Shown: positions 27,451-36,947, counted from the first letter of the stretch. The stretch: DNA of 64,000 nt from Pararhizobium gei (GCF_029223885.1 NZ_CP119409.1:3002001-3066000); one strand, 5' to 3'. Notes: generated by a model not told the origin, from the letters alone. Numbers and translations are program-made.

Positions 27451-28602
27451 ATGGCACTGCATTTCACGCAGGACGAATTCGCAAGCCGGCTGGGCCGGTT
27501 GACGGCGAAGATGAAGGAGGAAAAGCTTTCCGCCATGCTCCTCTTCGCGCAGGAGAGCATGTACTGGCTGACCGGCTATGACACGTTCGGCTACTGCTTC
27601 TTCCAGACTCTGGTCGTCAAGGCCGATGGTTCGATGGTGCTTCTCACTCGTTCCGCTGACTTGCGTCAGGCGAAACACACCTCCAACATCGAACGTGTCG
27701 AGGTCTGGGTCGATCGCGTCAATGCCGACCCGACGATGGACCTCAAGAACCTTCTGAGCGATCTCGATCTGCTCGGCGCCCGCATCGGCATCGAATACGA
27801 CACGCACGGGATGACGGGGCGCATCGCCCGTCTCCTCGACCAGCAACTGATGAGCTTCGGCGAACTGGTGGACGCATCGCTGCTCGTCAGCCGCCTGCGC
27901 CTGATCAAGAGCCCTGCCGAAATCCTCCATGTCGAAAAGGCTGCGAGTTTGGCCGACGACGCGCTGGATGCGGCCCTGCCGCTGATCCACGCCGGCGGTA
28001 ACGAGGCCGATATCCTGGCCGCTATGCAGGGCGCTGTCTTTGCCGGCGGCGGAGACTATCCGGCCAATGAATTCATCATCGGCTCCGGCGCCGATGCCCT
28101 TCTCTGCCGCTACAAGGCCGGGCGGCGCACGCTCGACGCGCAGGACCAGCTGACCCTGGAATGGGCCGGCGTCAGCGCCCATTACCACGCGGCCATGATG
28201 CGCACCGTCGTTATCGGCGAGCCGACCAACCGCCACCGCGAACTCTACAGCGCCTGCCGCGAGACCATACAGGCAATCGAGATGGTGTTGAGGCCCGGCA
28301 ATACCTTCGGCACGGTCTTCGACATTCATTCGAAAATCATGGACGAGCGCGGCCTTGCCCGTCACCGGCTAAACGCCTGCGGCTACTCGCTCGGCGCCCG
28401 CTTCTCTCCCTCCTGGATGGAGCATCAGATGTTCCATGTCGGCAATCCGCAGGAGATCCTGCCGGATATGTCGCTCTTCGTTCACATGATCATCATGGAC
28501 AGCGACAGCGGCACGGCGATGTCGCTGGGACAGACCTATCTGACGACCGAAGGCGGCCCCAAGGCCCTTTCGCGCTACGGGCTCGACTTCATAACTGCTT
28601 AG
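27451..28602 (+). CDS. M24-fold (creatinase/prolidase-like) protein lacking the usual metal ligands
   Basis: A 383-aa protein with the N-terminal creatinase domain (MLLFAQESMYWLTGYDTFG) and a C-terminal pita-bread domain. The metal ligands of prolidase-type M24 enzymes are not there: the Asp-Asp region reads LTLEWAGVSAHYHAAMMRT, the HGxGH region reads CGYSLGARFSPSWMEHQ, and the C-terminal Glu pair is replaced (FVHMIIMD, SLGQTYLTTEG). This pattern recalls metal-independent relatives such as creatinase or ectoine hydrolase. It is coupled to pgeF. An annotation as Xaa-Pro aminopeptidase would probably be wrong. Confidence 0.88.
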   Translation: MALHFTQDEFASRLGRLTAKMKEEKLSAMLLFAQESMYWLTGYDTFGYCFFQTLVVKADGSMVLLTRSADLRQAKHTSNIERVEVWVDRVNADPTMDLKNLLSDLDLLGARIGIEYDTHGMTGRIARLLDQQLMSFGELVDASLLVSRLRLIKSPAEILHVEKAASLADDALDAALPLIHAGGNEADILAAMQGAVFAGGGDYPANEFIIGSGADALLCRYKAGRRTLDAQDQLTLEWAGVSAHYHAAMMRTVVIGEPTNRHRELYSACRETIQAIEMVLRPGNTFGTVFDIHSKIMDERGLARHRLNACGYSLGARFSPSWMEHQMFHVGNPQEILPDMSLFVHMIIMDSDSGTAMSLGQTYLTTEGGPKALSRYGLDFITA

Positions 28603-28684
28603 GACAATTGAGCTATCGTTTGGTGACAGGCGGAGAGGCTGGGGTCCTCGATCATTCCGCCACCGAGAAACCGGACGACCGACG

Positions 28685-29566
28685 ATGCGCAAGCCGATCA
28701 CGCTTATCGCGACACTTGGATTTGTCACAGCCCTTTCCGGCTGCAACAGCATGGACGACCTGACGCCGCAGGTGGATGTCGGAGGCGGAACCTTCCGATC
28801 GCCCCCGGTCAACCAGGCCGATCTCGATTCCATGTCGCAGCAGAGCGCCGAGGTCTTGCCGCAGACGACGCAACCGGTGACGGGAACGAGGCTCGCGCCA
28901 CCCGCGCAGGAAAGTTTTGCAGCCGGGCCATCGGGCACGGACATGGTCCAGGGCGATACCGAATACACCGATCCCGCCGGGTCGCTGGAAGCGCAGGCAG
29001 GACGTCTGCGCGAGGGTGAACTGCCGAGACAACAAGAGACGGTCCGCAGCGAAGCCATTGCGGAAACCGCTGAGGCCGCGCCCGTCGAAGAACCAGCCGA
29101 ACGCGTCGAGGCTCAGACCGAGCCGACGCCGCAGGTCGAGGCAAAGACGTCCGAAATCCGCGAACCAGAAACAAGCGCCGCCGTCGCGCCGGCCGCGGCG
29201 GCGGGAACGATCCGCTTTCTGCCGATCATCGGCGCACCGGTCGAGGCAGTCCAGCCGCTGTCCAAGCAACTCGGAGCCGAGGCCCGCACTCACGGGCTGA
29301 CGATCAAGGGCGCGTCCGACAGGACCAGCGAACACATTCTGAAAGGCTATTTTTCCGCGCTGAAGGACGGCCGCAACACAACCATTGTCTATGTCTGGGA
29401 CGTGCTCGATGGCGCCGGAAACCGTCTGCACCGTATTCAGGGGCAGAACACGGTCAACGCTACCGCCCCTGATCTCTGGACGGTCGTGCCACCGGAAACG
29501 ATGCGCGCCATCGCAGCAAGAACCATCGGCGAATACCTCAGCTGGCGGGCCTCAAAACAAGGCTGA
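28685..29566 (+). CDS. Outer-membrane-type lipoprotein with acidic Ala/Glu-rich linker
   Basis: A 293-aa protein with a lipoprotein signal (MRKPITLIATLGFVTALSGC; lipobox LSGC, acylated Cys 20). Residues about 60-185 are a low-complexity acidic Ala/Pro/Glu/Thr linker. The C-terminal part is folded (about 190-290), with AGTIRFLPIIGAPVEAV, a GYFSALKDGRNTTIVYVWDV core and MRAIAARTIGEYL. Asp/Asn after the Cys is N-S-M, not Asp, so outer-membrane sorting is expected. I recognise no named family. It lies 82 bp after the M24 gene. Confidence 0.8.
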   Translation: MRKPITLIATLGFVTALSGCNSMDDLTPQVDVGGGTFRSPPVNQADLDSMSQQSAEVLPQTTQPVTGTRLAPPAQESFAAGPSGTDMVQGDTEYTDPAGSLEAQAGRLREGELPRQQETVRSEAIAETAEAAPVEEPAERVEAQTEPTPQVEAKTSEIREPETSAAVAPAAAAGTIRFLPIIGAPVEAVQPLSKQLGAEARTHGLTIKGASDRTSEHILKGYFSALKDGRNTTIVYVWDVLDGAGNRLHRIQGQNTVNATAPDLWTVVPPETMRAIAARTIGEYLSWRASKQG

Positions 29567-29755
29567 TGGCGCCCTGTCATCATTGCGCCACGCGCAGCGA
29601 AAAGTTTTTAGGATAAAGCAGAGTGCGGCGCGGCATTCCCCTTGCATTCGAGGTCAAGGGCGTTATGAAGCCCGCATCAGTTCGGGGCGATCTGACCCAG
29701 CTGCCTTACGGAATTTCGCGTGGAGAGTATCCGCGCCAGCACAGGCGGACCATCG

Positions 29756-30688
29756 ATGAAGGTTTTCGCAGGCAACTCGAACCGGCTACTCGCCGAAGCG
29801 ATCTGCAATTATCTTAACCTGCCCCTGGGCAAAGCAACCGTCAGACGGTTTGCAGACCAGGAAATCTTCGTGGAAGTCCAGGAAAACGTGCGCGGCGAGG
29901 ATGTTTTCCTCGTTCAGTCGACATCCTTCCCGACCAATGATCATCTGATGGAATTGCTGATCATGATCGATGCCATGCGCCGGTCGTCTGCCCGGCGCAT
30001 CACAGCCGTCATCCCCTATTTCGGCTATGCAAGGCAGGATCGCAAACCTGGCCCGCGAACGCCGATCTCCGCCAAGCTCGTCGCCAATCTGATCACCGAA
30101 GCCGGCGCCGACCGGGTTCTGACGCTCGACCTGCATGCCGGCCAGATCCAGGGTTTCTTCGATATCCCGACCGACAACCTTTACGCCGTGCCGATCCTGT
30201 CGCGTGACGTGAAGGAACACTACAATCTCGAAAACGTCATGGTCGTCTCGCCCGATGTCGGCGGCGTGGTGCGCGCCCGCGCGCTTGCCAAGCGCCTCGA
30301 CTGCCAGTTGGCCATTGTCGACAAGCGCCGCGAACGGGCGGGCGAGTCCGAAGTCATGAACGTCATCGGCGACGTCACCGGCAAGGACTGTCTTTTGATC
30401 GACGATATCGTCGATTCCGGCGGCACGCTCTGCAACGCGGCCGAAGCGCTTCTCAAAAACGGGGCGACCAGCGTCACGGCCTATATCACCCATGGCGTTC
30501 TGTCCGGCGGCGCGGTAGCGCGTGTCACATCGTCCAAGCTGAAGGAACTGGTGATCACAGACAGCATACAGCCGACCACGGCAGTTCAGTCGGCCCATAA
30601 TATACGGGTGATCTCGACGGCCAGCCTGATCGGCGAAGCGATCAATCGCACCAGCCAGGAAGAATCGGTCTCCAGCCTGTTCGATTGA
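29756..30688 (+). CDS. prs: Ribose-phosphate pyrophosphokinase
   Basis: A 310-aa PRPP synthase starting [20 protein letters not shown]. The catalytic flexible loop is [20 protein letters not shown], and the PRPP-binding motif is [19 protein letters not shown]. It makes PRPP from ribose 5-phosphate and ATP for nucleotide, His, Trp and NAD synthesis. The ATG at 29756 gives the standard start; the longer frame adds a 12-residue artefact. It converges on the GNAT gene with 10 bp between stops. Confidence 0.97.
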   Translation: MKVFAGNSNRLLAEAICNYLNLPLGKATVRRFADQEIFVEVQENVRGEDVFLVQSTSFPTNDHLMELLIMIDAMRRSSARRITAVIPYFGYARQDRKPGPRTPISAKLVANLITEAGADRVLTLDLHAGQIQGFFDIPTDNLYAVPILSRDVKEHYNLENVMVVSPDVGGVVRARALAKRLDCQLAIVDKRRERAGESEVMNVIGDVTGKDCLLIDDIVDSGGTLCNAAEALLKNGATSVTAYITHGVLSGGAVARVTSSKLKELVITDSIQPTTAVQSAHNIRVISTASLIGEAINRTSQEESVSSLFD

Positions 30689-30698
30689 AACGCCCCCG

Positions 30699-31292
30699 TT
30701 AGGGGACGATGATCGGAACATGCGGCGCAAGATGTCTCTGGCTTTGTTTCGAAAGCCGCGGATCGTCCAGCACTTCAATCTGCCGCCGAAACGGTGTGAA
30801 GCCGGAGCGGACGTAGAAGGCCAAGGCCTGTGGGCTGTCCAGCGTACAGGTGTGCAGCCAGAAGCGGTCGATGGGATGGCTCCAGGCCTTCTCGATGGCG
30901 CGGTTCATCAGCCAACGGCCCGCCCCGGTGCCGATCTGCGTCGCGGAAATACCGAAGAAAACCATTTCACATTCGCCCGCCTTGCGAAAATCCAGTTCCG
31001 CAATGCCCTCGGCGGTGCCGTCGGATTCCAGAATATACATTTCCACGGCAGACGAATGAATGTGCCCCGCCAGTTCTTCGTCCGTCATGGCAAGACGGGA
31101 AATCCACAGCCATTCCGCACCGATCCTGCGGTAGAGGGTCCGATAGATGTCGAGATCGATCGCCTCATGACGCCGAAGGGTCCACGGTCCTTCGGGCTCC
31201 ACGCGCGCCAGGGGTTGCTCAAGCATTTGAAGATGGGTGACGATGGCAGCGATCTTGCCGGCGGGAACGTCGTGATAGCCGTTTTCTAACAT
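30699..31292 (-). CDS. GNAT-family N-acetyltransferase
   Basis: A 197-aa protein starting MLENGYHDVPAGKIAAIVTH. The GNAT core has EWLWISRLAMTDEELAGHI, the acetyl-CoA loop near SATQIGTGAGRWLMNRAIE, and the C-terminal motif DSPQALAFYVRSGFTPFRR. It is a recognised small group in rhizobia, but the substrate is unknown. I chose the ATG at 31292 because the longer frame adds sequence without family character. It converges with prs and its promoter should lie in the 147 bp before the DUF779 gene end. Confidence 0.87.
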   Translation of the reverse strand: MLENGYHDVPAGKIAAIVTHLQMLEQPLARVEPEGPWTLRRHEAIDLDIYRTLYRRIGAEWLWISRLAMTDEELAGHIHSSAVEMYILESDGTAEGIAELDFRKAGECEMVFFGISATQIGTGAGRWLMNRAIEKAWSHPIDRFWLHTCTLDSPQALAFYVRSGFTPFRRQIEVLDDPRLSKQSQRHLAPHVPIIVP

Positions 31293-31439
31293 GGGTGGGA
31301 AAATTCTCGGTGAAAGCTGGTCAATGGACAGACACGCAACGACGCCGTCTTCGGCTGCAGCGGGAAAACCCATTGTGCCTATCCGGCCCCGGCCCGTCCA
31401 GCCGATATGTTCAGATGCCCGTACCGCCGCGCATCGGGC

Positions 31440-31829
31440 TCAGCCGTGCTTGACGAGCGGAATTGCGCAGGCCTCGCCGCCGGCGAACAGCCTCGATCGC
31501 GTCAGGAAACGGCGTTCGCGACCGTTATCGAGCGAGAACATGCCACCCCTCCCCGGCACGACGTCGATGATCAGTTGCGTGTGTTTCCAGACTTCGAACT
31601 GGCTGGCGCTGATATAGACAGGCACACCGCCGATTTCGCCAAGCTTTATGTCGTTGTCGCCGACGATATAGTCATCCGCCGGATAACACATGGGCGACGA
31701 GCCGTCGCAGCAACCGCCGGACTGATGAAAGAGCAGGTCAGGATGATCCTTTTGGATTTCCTTTATAAAGTCGAGCGCGGCATTTGTGGCGAGCACGCGG
31801 GGTTCGCTGGCGATGGGCACGGTCATCAT
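31440..31829 (-). CDS. DUF779 family protein
   Basis: A 129-aa soluble protein starting MMTVPIASEPRVLATNAALD. The DUF779 core has LLFHQSGGCCDGSSPMCYP, EIGGVPVYISASQFEVWKHT, and VPGRGGMFSLDNGRERRF. The Cys-Cys and downstream Cys suggest a metal or redox role, but the function is not known. It lies downstream of the aldehyde dehydrogenase gene in the same direction, separated by a RIME-like repeat. DUF779 genes are often found next to aldehyde dehydrogenases, which supports a shared role in alcohol or aldehyde metabolism. Confidence 0.9.
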   Translation of the reverse strand: MMTVPIASEPRVLATNAALDFIKEIQKDHPDLLFHQSGGCCDGSSPMCYPADDYIVGDNDIKLGEIGGVPVYISASQFEVWKHTQLIIDVVPGRGGMFSLDNGRERRFLTRSRLFAGGEACAIPLVKHG

Positions 31830-31842
31830 TGTCTCCGAAACT

Positions 31843-31978
31843 GTCCCCTCTCCCGGCTTGCGGCAGAGGGTCAGAGTGAGGGGCGGATTGAGCGGCCCCT
31901 CATCCGCTCGTAGGCCTCTCTTGAGCCGGCCCTGGGCAGGTCCCATGGGCACCTTCTCCCCGCAGGCGGGGAGAAGGA
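31843..31978. repeat. RIME-like intergenic mosaic repeat
   Basis: About 136 bases of GC-rich palindromic sequence between the aldehyde dehydrogenase and DUF779 genes. It ends with the perfect hairpin CCTTCTCCCC-GCAGGC-GGGGAGAAGG (31952-31977) and contains CCCCTCTCCCGGCTTGCGGC and a GTGAGGGGCGG unit. These words are typical of rhizobial intergenic mosaic elements. In transcripts from either strand it would fold strongly and could attenuate or stabilise mRNA between the two genes. Confidence 0.75.
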
Positions 31979-31987
31979 AGAATGAGA

Positions 31988-33496
31988 TCAAAAGAACCCG
32001 AGCGCCTTGGGGCTGTAGCTGACCAGCATGTTCTTGGTCTGCTGATAGTGATCGAGCATCATCTTGTGGGTTTCGCGGCCGATACCGGACTGCTTGTAGC
32101 CGCCAAACGCCGCCCCTGCCGGATAGGCATGGTAGCAATTGGTCCAGACGCGGCCGGCCTGGATGCCCCGGCCGAACGTGTAGCAGCGGTTGGCATCGCG
32201 GCTCCACACGCCGGAACCCAGACCGTAGAGCGTGTCGTTGGCGATTTCGAGCGCTTCCTCGTCGGTCTTGAAGGCGGTCACGGATACGACCGGCCCGAAG
32301 ATTTCCTCCTGGAAGACCCGCATCTTGTTATGACCCTTGAAGACGGTCGGCTTGACGTAGAAGCCGCCGGCCAGTTCGCCTTCGAGGTTGTTGCGCTCGC
32401 CGCCGATCAGAACTTCTGCGCCTTCCTGTTTGCCAATGTCCATGTAGGACATGATCTTTTCCAGCTGCTCGCTGGAGGCCTGCGCACCGATCATCGTCGA
32501 CATATCGAGCGGATTGCCCTGCTTGATTGCGGCAACGCGCTTGATCGCCTTTTCCATGAAGCGATCGTAAATCTTTTCGTGGATCAACGCACGGCTGGGG
32601 CATGTGCAGACCTCGCCCTGGTTCAGCGCGAACATGGCAAAGCCTTCGAGCGCCTTGTCGAGATAGTCGTCGTCCTCGCGCATGACGTCTTCGAAGAAGA
32701 TGTTCGGCGACTTGCCGCCAAGTTCCAGCGTGACCGGAATGAGGTTCTGGCTGGCATATTGCATGATCAGCCGGCCGGTCGAGGTTTCGCCGGTGAAGGC
32801 GACCTTGTTGATGCGCGGATTGGTGGCGAGCGGCTTGCCGGCTTCGAGGCCGAAACCGTTGACGATGTTGAGAACACCCGGCGGCAGAAGATCGCCGACG
32901 AGTTCGATCCAGACGAGGATCGAGGCCGGAGTCTGTTCGGCCGGCTTCAGGATCACGCAATTGCCGGCGGCAAGCGCCGGTGCAAGCTTCCAGGCTGCCA
33001 TCAGGATCGGGAAGTTCCACGGAATGATCTGGGCGACGACGCCCAGCGGCTCATGGAAATGATAGGCGACCGTGTCATGGTCGATCTCGCCGATCGAGCC
33101 TTCCTGGGCACGGACGCAGGAGGCGAAATAGCGGAAATGGTCGATGGCGAGCGGCATGTCGGCGGCCATGGTTTCGCGCAGCGGCTTGCCGTTGTCCCAG
33201 GTCTCGGCCTTTGCCAGAAGCTCGATATTGTCTTCCATGCGCTGCGCGATCTTCATCAGTATATTGGCGCGCTCGGTGGACGAGGTGCGGGCCCACTTGT
33301 CCTTGGCAGCATGGGCGGCGTCGAGGGCCGCTTCGATATCCTCCGCCTGCGAACGGGCGATCTGGCATAGAACGCCGCCTGTTACTGGTGTCGTATTGTC
33401 GAAATAGCGGCCGCCAAGCGGCTCGCGCCACTCGCCGCCGATGAAGTTGCCGTATTTCTGCTTGAACGGGTTTTCGACGATTTTCTGGTGCAGCAT
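31988..33496 (-). CDS. Aldehyde dehydrogenase (acetaldehyde type, AldB/ExaC group)
   Basis: A 502-aa NAD(P)+ aldehyde dehydrogenase starting [20 protein letters not shown]. The active-site glutamate lies in [12 protein letters not shown], and the catalytic cysteine is C297 in [16 protein letters not shown]. The C-terminus ([20 protein letters not shown]) is the standard one. This clade oxidises acetaldehyde or short aldehydes. GGAGGAG precedes the ATG. A GAF/Fis-type regulator is encoded upstream in the same direction and DUF779 downstream, an arrangement suggesting alcohol or acetoin-related control. The exact substrate is inference. Confidence 0.94.
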   Translation of the reverse strand: MLHQKIVENPFKQKYGNFIGGEWREPLGGRYFDNTTPVTGGVLCQIARSQAEDIEAALDAAHAAKDKWARTSSTERANILMKIAQRMEDNIELLAKAETWDNGKPLRETMAADMPLAIDHFRYFASCVRAQEGSIGEIDHDTVAYHFHEPLGVVAQIIPWNFPILMAAWKLAPALAAGNCVILKPAEQTPASILVWIELVGDLLPPGVLNIVNGFGLEAGKPLATNPRINKVAFTGETSTGRLIMQYASQNLIPVTLELGGKSPNIFFEDVMREDDDYLDKALEGFAMFALNQGEVCTCPSRALIHEKIYDRFMEKAIKRVAAIKQGNPLDMSTMIGAQASSEQLEKIMSYMDIGKQEGAEVLIGGERNNLEGELAGGFYVKPTVFKGHNKMRVFQEEIFGPVVSVTAFKTDEEALEIANDTLYGLGSGVWSRDANRCYTFGRGIQAGRVWTNCYHAYPAGAAFGGYKQSGIGRETHKMMLDHYQQTKNMLVSYSPKALGFF

Positions 33497-33674
33497 GGAT
33501 TTTCTCCTCCGAAACAGACTCCAACAATCTGTGCCGAGGAAGGTGCGGCAGAACCGATCCGATCGATAGGGGCAAGGACGTGGCGGACCGGCCAAGTGTA
33601 TCAGATGTGCGACACAAGACTGCCACCAAACGTGCTGCAATGCCGCAAAAACAGGCAGCACCTCCTGACCGTGG

Positions 33675-34619
33675 TCAATTAATCGAAAGCTTCTTCATCT
33701 TTCGGTAAAGTGTCGCGCGGCTGATCCCCAGCGTATCGGCCGCCAGCGAGACATTGCCGTTGGCGCGCGACAGCACCCGGCGGAGCGCGGCGCGTTCGGC
33801 GTCGAGCAGATCCTCGCCCTGTCCGGCGGGCATCTCATTAAGGAGATCTGCGGCTGGAACGCCTGCGTCGATCCGCCGGTCGTCCAGATTGAGCCTGAGC
33901 CGCGCCGCCCGTGTGGCTCCGAGGACCAGATCGTCCCTGTCGATCGCCAGAAGCGCCGGGCCGCTCTTGCCGTCCTGCACGAGGAGGATGCGGGCGCCGC
34001 TGAAGGCACGCCGGAACAGATTGGCCTCGATACGGGACGCCGCATCCTTGACCGCCTGGGACAGGAGCATCATCGCCATTTCGCCGGCATCGTCCCGGCA
34101 TGTTGATATGTCGATCGCCGCAGTAACGCGACCGCGATGATCGCGGATCGGCGCCGTCGCACAGCTTAGGCCCGTGTTGCAGCTGAGAAAATGCTGGTCG
34201 CGGTGAATGATGACAGCCCGTTCGTCGGCAATCGCCGTGCCGATGCCGTTGGTGCCGACACTCGCCTCGCTCCAGATGGTGCCGGACCACAGACCCAGGC
34301 CGCGAAAATCTTTGTCGTCGCCGGCGGCACCCCGACGCTCAAGCGCGACGCCATTGCCATCGGTCAGCAACAGGCAGCAGCCGGCCTTGCCAACCGTCGT
34401 GAACAGCCGGTCGAGTTCGCCCCGCGCTTCCTCCAGGAGATCGGCCGACTTTTCTCGCGCGGCAAAGAATTCCGGCTCGGAAAGCCTGAGCGGTGAGCGG
34501 TGTTCCTCCGGAGACAGGCCGTGGACCGTCAGGCACCGGCGCCACGAGGCGGCGACAGGCGAACTGGCCGCAGCCGAGGCGTGCTCTGCCACGGCGTGCA
34601 CATGATCTGAATGGTTCAT
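33675..34619 (-). CDS. AcoR-like regulator: GAF domain plus Fis-type HTH, no AAA+ domain
   Basis: A 314-aa protein. The N-terminal AcoR-like part ([18 protein letters not shown]) leads into a GAF sensor ([51 protein letters not shown]), and the C-terminal Fis-type helix-turn-helix is [20 protein letters not shown] then [13 protein letters not shown]. The sigma-54 AAA+ domain with GAFTGA found in full AcoR (over 600 aa) is absent. It probably regulates the downstream aldehyde dehydrogenase but not by sigma-54 activation. It starts 177 bp upstream of that gene, on the same strand. Confidence 0.88.
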   Translation of the reverse strand: MNHSDHVHAVAEHASAAASSPVAASWRRCLTVHGLSPEEHRSPLRLSEPEFFAAREKSADLLEEARGELDRLFTTVGKAGCCLLLTDGNGVALERRGAAGDDKDFRGLGLWSGTIWSEASVGTNGIGTAIADERAVIIHRDQHFLSCNTGLSCATAPIRDHRGRVTAAIDISTCRDDAGEMAMMLLSQAVKDAASRIEANLFRRAFSGARILLVQDGKSGPALLAIDRDDLVLGATRAARLRLNLDDRRIDAGVPAADLLNEMPAGQGEDLLDAERAALRRVLSRANGNVSLAADTLGISRATLYRKMKKLSIN

Positions 34620-34745
34620 CTGCTCTCCTCCCCGAGGGCTGACGGTGTGGCCACTATAGGCGGAATATTCAAAAGGTCCACTGCGACCACTGTCGCAGGC
34701 GTCATCTTCCCTTTAGCCCGATCCCACCACTCCGATCATTGCTAT

Positions 34746-35453
34746 TTAACCAACAATAATATGATCGGTAATATATTCGTTTAAAATTGGTCCCCATAAT
34801 TTTTGCGTTTGAGATAAAACCGCATGATGCTCGATTGGAGACTTGGGAATAAAATTCCCCAGTATTCTGTAGTTTTCGTCGACCATTTGGCGGTCAATCC
34901 GTATCGTGCTGACTTCACGCAGATCTGAGACTTTTCCATGCAAGGCATCATTGAACAGAATTACGCGACGTGCCCTTGCTTCGTCCGAAATATCAAATCT
35001 TTGAGCGGCTTTCTTGAGAAGTGCAGGATCTAGCCGAATGTGTTTTGGTGTCTGAACAAAAAAATTATCGGATACGAGCGGAGATACTTGCGGGCAGATC
35101 ACAATCAGCTTTTTGATTACACCCGACTTTCGACCAGCATCAAGTAGGCTTTGAATAAAAGCGTGATAAGTATCGATCCGGTCGGTTAGAAATTTTTCAA
35201 CGTCGACTTCTTCTTTAAGGCAAAATTCTCTTTGAAGCGAGAAATCCAGATCAACACTGCCAAACATTAGAAAAACCGTTTTTTCCTGTTCGGTTGCGAC
35301 GGCTTCCTTGATTAGCTTTGCGTGGCCGGTCTTGGAGACGCTATTTGCTAAACCTTTAACGGTGGCTCCAGAGAAAACGTAATGGCAAAATATTCCATAT
35401 GACGCACCGACAAATTGCCTGGAATGAGAATCACCGACAAACATATTGATCAT
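34746..35453 (-). CDS. SGNH-like hydrolase domain protein in AT-rich DNA
   Basis: A 235-aa protein starting MINMFVGDSHSRQFVGASYG. GDSHS at residues 7-11 resembles block I of SGNH/GDSL-type proteins, and FLMFGSVDLDFSLQREFCL resembles the strand that carries the Gly/Asn or Asp block. Near the C-terminus, ENYRILGNFIPKSPIEHHAV could hold the His. There is no signal peptide. AAAAGGAG lies before the ATG. The DNA is markedly more AT-rich than its neighbours and is flanked by an IS remnant, so it is probably acquired. Relatives often sit in surface-polysaccharide loci; the substrate is unknown. Confidence 0.75.
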   Translation of the reverse strand: MINMFVGDSHSRQFVGASYGIFCHYVFSGATVKGLANSVSKTGHAKLIKEAVATEQEKTVFLMFGSVDLDFSLQREFCLKEEVDVEKFLTDRIDTYHAFIQSLLDAGRKSGVIKKLIVICPQVSPLVSDNFFVQTPKHIRLDPALLKKAAQRFDISDEARARRVILFNDALHGKVSDLREVSTIRIDRQMVDENYRILGNFIPKSPIEHHAVLSQTQKLWGPILNEYITDHIIVG

Positions 35454-35530
35454 TTAAGGGGGCTCCTTTTTATCCTGTGTGTCGCATATAGAATTCTCAA
35501 GTCAAGGTTGCCAATAGAGGCTCAACGGCG

Positions 35531-35672
35531 TTGACCTGCCCAGGTTTCTGGACCACCGGATGCTGGATCAATGCTGGTTCAAGCACTCCGATCGAAACCA
35601 GCCACTGAATGCCTCGATCAAAATGTTGTTCTTAGGTTTTCCCGGACGTGAGAAATCGACGGTTACGGTCGC
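35531..35672 (-). pseudogene. IS3-family (IS407-like) transposase remnant
   Basis: The minus strand encodes VTVDFSRPGKPKNNILIEAF and then SGWFRSECLNQH, the unmistakable C-terminal DDE-domain segment of IS3-family OrfB, followed at once by a stop (35568-35672). Intact relatives continue about 50 residues, and the upstream part is missing after EFA. TGACCTGCCCAGG at 35532 resembles an IS407-type end, placed where the terminal repeat should lie. So this is a deleted copy with both ORF ends lost. The end assignment is inference. Confidence 0.8.
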
Positions 35673-35762
35673 GAATTCTTTCCTTAAGGTCCACAGGCTT
35701 GCACCGGAATGTCGATGTGATAGGGCATGGCGATCCCGTCTCCATTTTTTACGGTTTGCTTC

Positions 35763-36947
35763 ATGCTTCGCGACTTCTCGCTTCAGAGCCTGTTCATGGG
35801 CCTGCTCACCGCCTTCGTCGGCTTTGCCAGCTCTTTTGCCGTCGTTCTGCACGGCCTGACCGGCGTCGGCGCAAGCGAGCCGCAGGCGGCATCGGGCCTG
35901 ATGGCGCTGTCGATTTCGATGGGAGTCTGCGCGATCGTTCTCAGCTTCGCTACCCGCCTGCCCGTCAGCATCGCCTGGTCGACACCCGGAGCCGCCCTTC
36001 TTGCCAGTTCCGGCGCAGTGGAAGGCGGATTCAACACGGCCGTTGGCGGCTTTCTGATCTGCGGCCTTCTGATCGTTCTTGCCGGGCTCTGGAAGCCGCT
36101 TGGCCGCGCCGTTGCCGCCATACCGGCGGCGCTGGCCAATGCGATGCTGGCGGGTGTCCTGATCGGACTTTGTTTCGCGCCGGCCAAGGCCATCGCCTTC
36201 GATCCGCTTCTCGGTCTGCCGATCGTTCTCGCCTGGGTCGTGGTCGGGAGCATCAACCGGTTGTTTGCAGTCCCGGCGGCCCTGCTCGCCTTCGTGCTGG
36301 TTCTTGCCTTCGGTGTCGATATGCCGGCTGACGCCATGGCGCGGATTTCAGCGACGCTGGTGCCGCATGCCGCGTGGGTCGCCCCGCATTTCAGCCTGGC
36401 CGGGCTGGTGAGCATCGCCCTCCCCCTCTTCATCGTCACCATGGCATCGCAGAATATTCCAGGTATTGCCGTGCTGAAAGTGAACGGATACGAGCCCCAG
36501 CCGGGTCCCCTGTTTGCAACGACCGGTGTCTTTTCCGCCCTGAGCGCCCCTTTCGGTGGCCATGCCGTCAATCTGGCAGCGATTACGGCGGCCATGTGTG
36601 CCGGCGAGGACGCGCACCCGGACCCGGCCCGGCGGTACTGGGCAGCAATCGTCGCGGGAGCCGGCTATGTCGTCTTCGGCCTGCTTGCAGCCGCGGTGAC
36701 CGCTTTCGTCAGCCTTGCGCCGCCGATCCTGATACAGGCGGTGGCGGGGCTGGCTCTCATAGGGGCCTTCGCGGGCTCTGCCATGGCCGCCTTCAAGGAG
36801 CCGGACAGCCGCGAGGCAGCGGCCGTGACTTTTCTCGTCACCGCGTCCGGCGTTGGTTTCGCGGGTATTTCGGGTGCATTCTGGGGTCTTCTCGCCGGTG
36901 GCCTTATGCTGGCGCTCGCCCGGTTGACGCGGTCGCGTCGCCGGTAA
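35763..36947 (+). CDS. benE: BenE-family benzoate/H+ symporter-like transporter
   Basis: A 394-aa membrane protein with about 11-12 transmembrane helices starting MLRDFSLQSLFMGLLTAFVG. The BenE features include ASSFAVVLHGLTGVGAS near the N-terminus, WSTPGAALLASSGAVEGGFN, and the core FIVTMASQNIPGIAVLKVNG with SAPFGGHAVNLAAITAA. The E. coli and Acinetobacter homologues import benzoate with protons; no benzoate-degradation genes are seen nearby. The start is uncertain (ATG 35763 or ATG 35727); neither has a good SD, perhaps because the IS remnant lies just upstream. Confidence 0.88.
   Translation: MLRDFSLQSLFMGLLTAFVGFASSFAVVLHGLTGVGASEPQAASGLMALSISMGVCAIVLSFATRLPVSIAWSTPGAALLASSGAVEGGFNTAVGGFLICGLLIVLAGLWKPLGRAVAAIPAALANAMLAGVLIGLCFAPAKAIAFDPLLGLPIVLAWVVVGSINRLFAVPAALLAFVLVLAFGVDMPADAMARISATLVPHAAWVAPHFSLAGLVSIALPLFIVTMASQNIPGIAVLKVNGYEPQPGPLFATTGVFSALSAPFGGHAVNLAAITAAMCAGEDAHPDPARRYWAAIVAGAGYVVFGLLAAAVTAFVSLAPPILIQAVAGLALIGAFAGSAMAAFKEPDSREAAAVTFLVTASGVGFAGISGAFWGLLAGGLMLALARLTRSRRR

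Noticed and set aside
27163..28365. A 400-codon minus-strand frame opposite the M24 gene
   Set aside because: Shadow frame; the sense gene has clear fold motifs.
33497..33674. Possible sigma-54 promoter in front of the aldehyde dehydrogenase
   Set aside because: I searched for TGGCAC-N5-TTGCA on the coding strand and found only partial matches with wrong spacing.
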